DNA of 64,000 nt from Phoronis australis (taxonomy: Eukaryota > Phoronida > Phoronidae), in NCBI GenBank assembly GCA_002633005.1, contig NMRA01000313.1, positions 62,001-126,000 of the forward strand, written 5' to 3'. A program made the translations under genes and the position numbers. Within the stretch, counting starts at the first letter, position 1. The number at the start of each line of letters is the position of its first letter. Of the stretch, positions 58,996 to 64,000 are shown in pieces. A model generated the notes under the pieces. That model saw nothing but the letters and a program-made list of their open reading frames with translations. It made no database searches and was not told where the DNA came from.

Positions 58996-59394
58996 AAACG
59001 TGAGATGAGATTGGTTTTTGAGAAGTCAGATTAGAGCAATCATTTAAAAGTATTTTTACACAATTTATCAATCTTGCCTCGGTCCTTGGATTTTCAATAC
59101 AACCCCAGTCTTTAGATGGCTTTATCCGGATTTATCCGCTTGCTTCATAAGTCATTATGAATCGTTCGAACTCAAAATATAATGTTTTGACGTGTTAAAC
59201 GGAAGTTGTCACTCAGTTGAAGGACGATGCCATTTTGAAAGGTCCCGGATTATCATCGAAAACGGACAATAGATGGTAGTTTAGTCGTCTTTTCTACTCT
59301 GCGCGATCGGAAGGCATGCATAAATCCACGCTCTCGGTCTTACGCATGGTTATCGACATGTTAACCAGATATCTTAGCTCAGTGAATGCACTTA

Positions 59395-59940
59395 TTTTCT
59401 GAAACTGGAAAGCTTGTAGAATTTGCTTTTGACTTGAACACTCTGTCGTCATTCATTGGCGGAACATGCCATGCCGTGGTAAAATTACTGAGTTAGCAAA
59501 AAAGAAAGACACATCGATAGCAAAATAACTTCAACATGTCCAAACTCCCGATTTGATACACATGTCAGGATGAAATCTTCAAAACACTGTAGTGCAAATT
59601 ATCATTTCGTATTCGTTTTATACAAATTTCTATTTTTTTCATGATTATCATGAAAGTCGTATTTTGGTAAACCCTCATGCAAAAGTGAGCATTTTAGAAA
59701 AATTTCCAACCGAATACTGGAGATCGGTGTATAAAGCGCCATATTTGAAGTTAAGTGCAAATTTAGTCGTCCATTTCTGAGATTTAATGTTCTGGCGGAA
59801 ATTGGCCAAATTTGGCCATTTGCGTTCTAGCCCTGAGTCAGAGCACCTGAAATGAAGGTGAACTGGTCTTTTTGTCGGATCATACGGTTTAAGGGTTTTC
59901 GTATGGAGAAAGGCGGTAATTCCGCAGAGCACTTTGGTTA
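59395..59940 (+). repeat. Copy of the AT-rich interspersed repeat family
   Basis: Parallel to 29285-29880: GAAAGCTTGTAGAATTTGCT, TTTGATACACATGTCAGGAT, TCATGCAAAAGTGAGCATTT, CCATTTCTGAGATTTAATGT, TTGGCCAAATTTGGCCATTT in the same order. No frame is shared with the other copies. Confidence 0.65.
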
Positions 59941-60641
59941 GAAAAATTCAACACATTAACAGCTATAGTGAACAGAAGTGAGATACTGCAGCTGATGCAT
60001 GCTAGAATTATGGATCTCATTCCATGTCATGTCATTATCTGTGCATGATGAATTATAGAGCTTCAATCATAACATGTTTGTCAGTCCAGCGCAGGTCATT
60101 TTAAAACTTCATATCACTGAATCAACTCTCAATGACAGTTTCGCCGTTGGCCTTTTTCCAACTAACTCGGTTCACAGTGTAGGCCTATTACTTCGGCCGG
60201 GCCATAATGTTTTCCTGTCCAAAGACGAATACTCGACGCTTCATTTTGGAATGCCGTTCTTTCTGAAAACTCCGACAGAGTAGCCTAGTAGATCAAATGC
60301 TGGCACCCAAATGGGGGGGTTGAATTTTTGAGAATGTGGGCCTTTTAGTAAAAAACCGGGGTACGTTCAGAGATATGAATTGTGCATTCGTCGAATTTTG
60401 GTAGTTCCTGCCTTTTTAGCGGATTTTTGTCTCGTTTTCTACTTTTTCGGACTTTTTGTTTCTCTGGGGCGTACCTTTTTGTCCATTTCGCCAAATGGGA
60501 GGCTCTTTCGGGCCCCCAGAACCCCCCGCGGGTGCGCGCATGAATTATGGGACGGGGTGTTGCCGACACAATCACATGAGGCCAGGCAGGGGATCTAATT
60601 AGTCATAACTAGTGTATCTATATACAGACGTAATCCAACTA

Positions 60642-61060
60642 CTAGAAAGTAACTGAGAGACAACCCTTCTCCAGGCTTCTCGAATGAATAAGTCAATCCT
60701 TGCCAACTCAGTGAAAGTTTCTGACTCGAATGTCACCCGGTGCGATCTCAGTGATCAAAACAGCAAAACTCACCATTTGCATAACAACCCTATGTCCAAA
60801 TTCTTATCCTAACGTGTTGTATTCTATTCTAGGTACCCAACTCGTTTACCCGCAGTGTGATGTTATTTCAAAGATATAACATGAATGAACCGATAAACCT
60901 GGCGTTAATGGCGACAACACCCGTGGCATTCAAAACCTAATGATACCGTTCCCGCAATCATACCTACGGCGCCAATCGACTCTTGGAAATGCAGGCTACA
61001 CTATAAGCTACCGAGACAGGGCACAGGACACAACTATTCCCCGTACAAGTGACCTTTCCA
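60642..61060. repeat. ~420-bp direct duplication, copy 1
   Basis: Nearly identical to 61066-61485; I see only a few single-base differences (for example GATCAAAACAGC against GATCAACACAGC). It ends exactly at the N at 61061. Confidence 0.95.
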
Positions 61061-61065
61061 NAACA

Positions 61066-61485
61066 ACTAGAAAGTAACTGAGAGACAACCCTTCTCCAGG
61101 CTTCTCGAATGAATAAGTCAATCCTTGCCAACTCAGTGAAAGTTTCTGACTCGAATGTCACCCGGTGCGATCTCAGTGATCAACACAGCAAAACTCACCA
61201 TTTGCATAACAACCCTATGTCCAAATTCTTATCCTAACGTGTTGTATTCGATTCTAGGTACCCAACTCGTTTACCCGCAGTGTGATGTTATTTCAAAGAT
61301 ATAACATGAATGAACCGATAAACCTGGCGTTAATGGCGACAACACCCGTGGCATTCAAAACCTAATGATACCGTTCCCGCAATCATACCTACGGCGCCAA
61401 TCGACTCTTGGAAATGCAGGCTACACTATAAGCTACCGAGACAGGGCACAGGACACAACTATTCCCCGTACAAGTGACCTTTCCA
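61066..61485. repeat. ~420-bp direct duplication, copy 2
   Basis: Starts 5 bases after the N at 61061 and repeats copy 1 through GTGACCTTTCCA, after which the sequence continues uniquely. The position of the N and the near identity point to overlapping contig ends that were not merged. Confidence 0.95.
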
Positions 61486-64000
61486 GGTGGCTGGGGCATT
61501 TGGCATCGGTCATTGGGAGAGCATCGATAGGCTTATGTAAACTTTAATTCTGTTGTTCACAGTTAAACCGAGTCATTGAACACATGGCACTCACAGCTGT
61601 TCGCCGCCAAGGGAGAATTCGTTTATTTGTTATTGTCACGGGCACGCTCCTTTCGACATTCTTTTAACACCTGGTCATTGCTTGATTTCTTCTTCGGTAA
61701 TTAGACAGGATGATCGCCTCTGACACTATTAGCTAGTTAGTAATTTCCCAGGATCTCCGTTAACTTCATCTGCTATCTCGCACTCCTATAAAAACCCAAT
61801 TTGAATAACTAGTATTCATGAACACTCGTGTAGAAAAAACATTCTTCAGATCCCGGCAACCTTTCCCGTCACCACTAAGTCGCCGTTTTCAGTTTCCAAA
61901 TGCCTAGATAAGCCTACGCGGGAAGGCTCGTGGGTTTTGAAAATGGAATTCGAAATTGCATGCCCATAAATGCTCGTCGGTGAAAAATGTCGTTATTTTC
62001 CTCGAGGTCCGACGGGCCCGCCGTGCGCGATTTCCGAAAAAAATGCTCACTAAGTTTTCATCCTTCAGACACGAAACACTTTAGCTACGGCTTGCCGTAC
62101 TTGACTTCGACCATAAAAGTCCTTATAGATGTTCAACGGTTTGAAGACAGGCCTGAAACTGACACATTTACGGCTGGGGGCTCTCTTGTTGTGTGAGTTT
62201 ATTAAATTGTTAATTTAAATAAATGACGTTTTTTAAAAACCTTTTTAACCGTACATTATATAACTGAAATATCCCTTTCTATCCAGAAATGAAGAGCGCA
62301 GAGTTGACAGGCAATAGACTAATTACCAGAGTCAGAGAGAGAAGTAGACTCCAGCCAGGGACGAAACTTCTTCTCACCTTGAAAGAGTAGCTGGGCCGCG
62401 GGATACCACTCATTATCTCCTTCCAAGCGTCGCAAGTAACTTAAGATTATACACATGACATCAGCCCTCAGCGTGACAAATTTCACGGTAACTTTTCAGC
62501 ACTCAGTGACCCCAAATTTGTGGATGGCATGACACTCCACGGCAGCTGTGCTAAATGAAGCGTGTAAGAAGGTTTGTTTTTGACATCAGTCACAACAATA
62601 CTGAGAGAAATCTTAATTGAATCCAATATACGAAAACAACCGCGATTGTGCTATACTCAGCAGATGTCTATAAATATTTTGGAATGTTTTGACAGCCAAA
62701 AACAGCCGCCTATCGCTGCAGATTACTACGTTGTCCTCATAGTCACAGCCGCTAGATGTCACTACCGATTTCTCCCCTTCAGGATAATTCGACGCCGTTT
62801 TATTGTGAAAAACTGGGCTACTAATATGATCACAGTCTTTCATTATTTTAAACTCGAATTAGTGTTTTTGAATAAAAAATACTCGAAACTTTTGCGTTTT
62901 GCATTGTTTGCCCAAAACGTAAAATGGTCTAAGGCTCGGATTATTTTGTAGAGGGTCCCGCACTGAAGAGCATGAACCACTTGGTTGAGTTAGCAGGTTC
63001 CGCCGGGTGAACCGGCTAAAACTTCCGGCTGTTTCTCGATGATGACTTTCGGCTTACAGACCAATCAGAAGTTTCAGCCTCTTCACCCAGCGCAACCGGC
63101 GAAGTCAATCAAATGCAGCAATGTACTTTCTACCCGACGAATAACACGAAGTACTGTTTAAGTTCTGTGTGGCTAATGACTGAACATTAAAAAACCGTTA
63201 GAAGACCACTGGGCAGCGACGTATATTTTTGTGTTGTTTTTTTTTAATTTTCATAATTCTCTGTAAATTTCCAAGATGGTGAGACATGAAGCTAACTAGT
63301 GTAAATATATGCCATTACTTTCTATAGCTTTGGCTCGGCATTGCGGGACAGTGATTATTAAAAAAACAGTCATTGCAACAACACACAAATCAGATTGACA
63401 CCACGTTTATAGTAACTTCAGTTGAATCAACATCACCAGTGACTTAATAGTATAAGGGGCAGCATCTCAACTTGCGACAATGGAAATCTTGAAATAACTG
63501 ACTAACGTCAGCAAATCAGTAAACTGATCTCAAAATATCCTTTGCCGCCAATTGGTTTCTTCCATCAAATTTTACTGAGATCACCGGCGATTGATAGCAA
63601 GCGGCCAAGTCGGCTTGAATAGGCTAGACAGGGACCCCAAAAATTGAAAGAATTTGAAACCTCTATTTTACTTGCCAGTATCTTGAACGGCTTCATTAGG
63701 CATGGGGATATTTTTCGCAAAATGTTATCAGGTCATGAAGGTTCATTGAGACATTTGTGTTCCACGTTCTACTCGATAAGCGAATTGTTACACCATATTA
63801 TGTTGTGTGGATTTGAGGAACCTGGGGCGCGTGTCGCAGACGCAAGACACACGAGAACAAAGTCTGTGTGATCGCGTGCTACGCTTGTACCATATTGCGA
63901 TATCGTTATTGATTTTCTTACAAAAAATACTACACGGGACACAACCCTGGTTGACCATTTTCGTTTTGTGTAGTGAGCAAAAAGGAAATTTCCCTACGAA

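Larger units (their letters stand above)
56952..64000. other. 5' intron and upstream flank of ARFRP1; no coding exon recognised
   Basis: The 3' splice site at 56953-56952 requires a non-coding first exon to the right. GC-richer patches with ETS- or CCAAT-like words (CGGAAGTTG near 59200, CCAATCAG near 63062) are possible promoter sites, but none is convincing. The rest is repeats and AT-rich sequence without recognisable genes. Confidence 0.6.

Noticed and set aside
62574-62951. 125-codon frame upstream of ARFRP1
   Set aside because: No recognisable domain, an overlapping frame on the opposite strand, and no splice partners.

Overview
This looks like about 64 kb of nuclear DNA from an animal. 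The DNA is AT-rich. The only convincing coding sequence is a set of short exons with canonical GT/AG junctions and matching phases, spread over 10-25 kb, and most of the rest is old degraded repeats. Exon structure, long introns, THAP/Kolobok-type transposon remnants, apparently unresolved haplotype duplications and the repeat families suggest an outbred, probably marine invertebrate. An ambulacrarian or other invertebrate deuterostome is my guess, but the window does not prove it. There are no bacterial or viral genes, no CRISPR array, no rRNA and no convincing tRNA.

Two protein-coding genes can be read, arranged tail to tail. On the + strand, three exons (10944-11099, 21636-21720, 35200-35324) encode the Nudix core and C-terminus of a diphosphoinositol polyphosphate phosphohydrolase (NUDT3/NUDT4 family). 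The exon for the first ~30 residues was not found and is probably left of the window or in the first 10.9 kb. On the - strand, seven coding exons between 56950 and 45639 give a complete 202-codon ARFRP1, the Arf-related GTPase of the trans-Golgi. Its start exon follows a 3' splice site, so a non-coding 5' exon lies further right. The 10.3 kb between the two stop codons and all introns hold no other gene that I recognise. The two genes have unrelated jobs (inositol pyrophosphate turnover and Golgi trafficking), and nothing suggests they act together.

Layout: 1-320 has promoter-like motifs (NRF1, ETS and AAGATGGCGG sites). 320-10943 is 5' flank or intron with several repeat families and a (TG)n/N gap. 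11100-35199 holds two long introns of the Nudix gene, with a small retroposon tail, tandem repeats and a ~1.7-1.9 kb duplicated block beside an N. 35325-45638 is the convergent intergenic region, with a long hairpin, a TTAA-flanked THAP-bearing Kolobok-like element and a 27-bp tandem repeat. 45639-56951 is ARFRP1, whose introns hold a palindrome, two copies of an element built from ~145-bp units, and a second broken THAP domain. 56952-64000 is upstream flank with fold-back repeats and a ~420-bp duplication at an N that is probably an assembly artefact.

I did not find an undescribed multi-gene system. The best unexplained material is the repeats: a multi-copy element made of degenerate ~145-bp units ending in a short palindrome, a second multi-copy AT-rich family, several fold-back hairpins, and the Kolobok-like element with its own inverted ends and target-site duplication.
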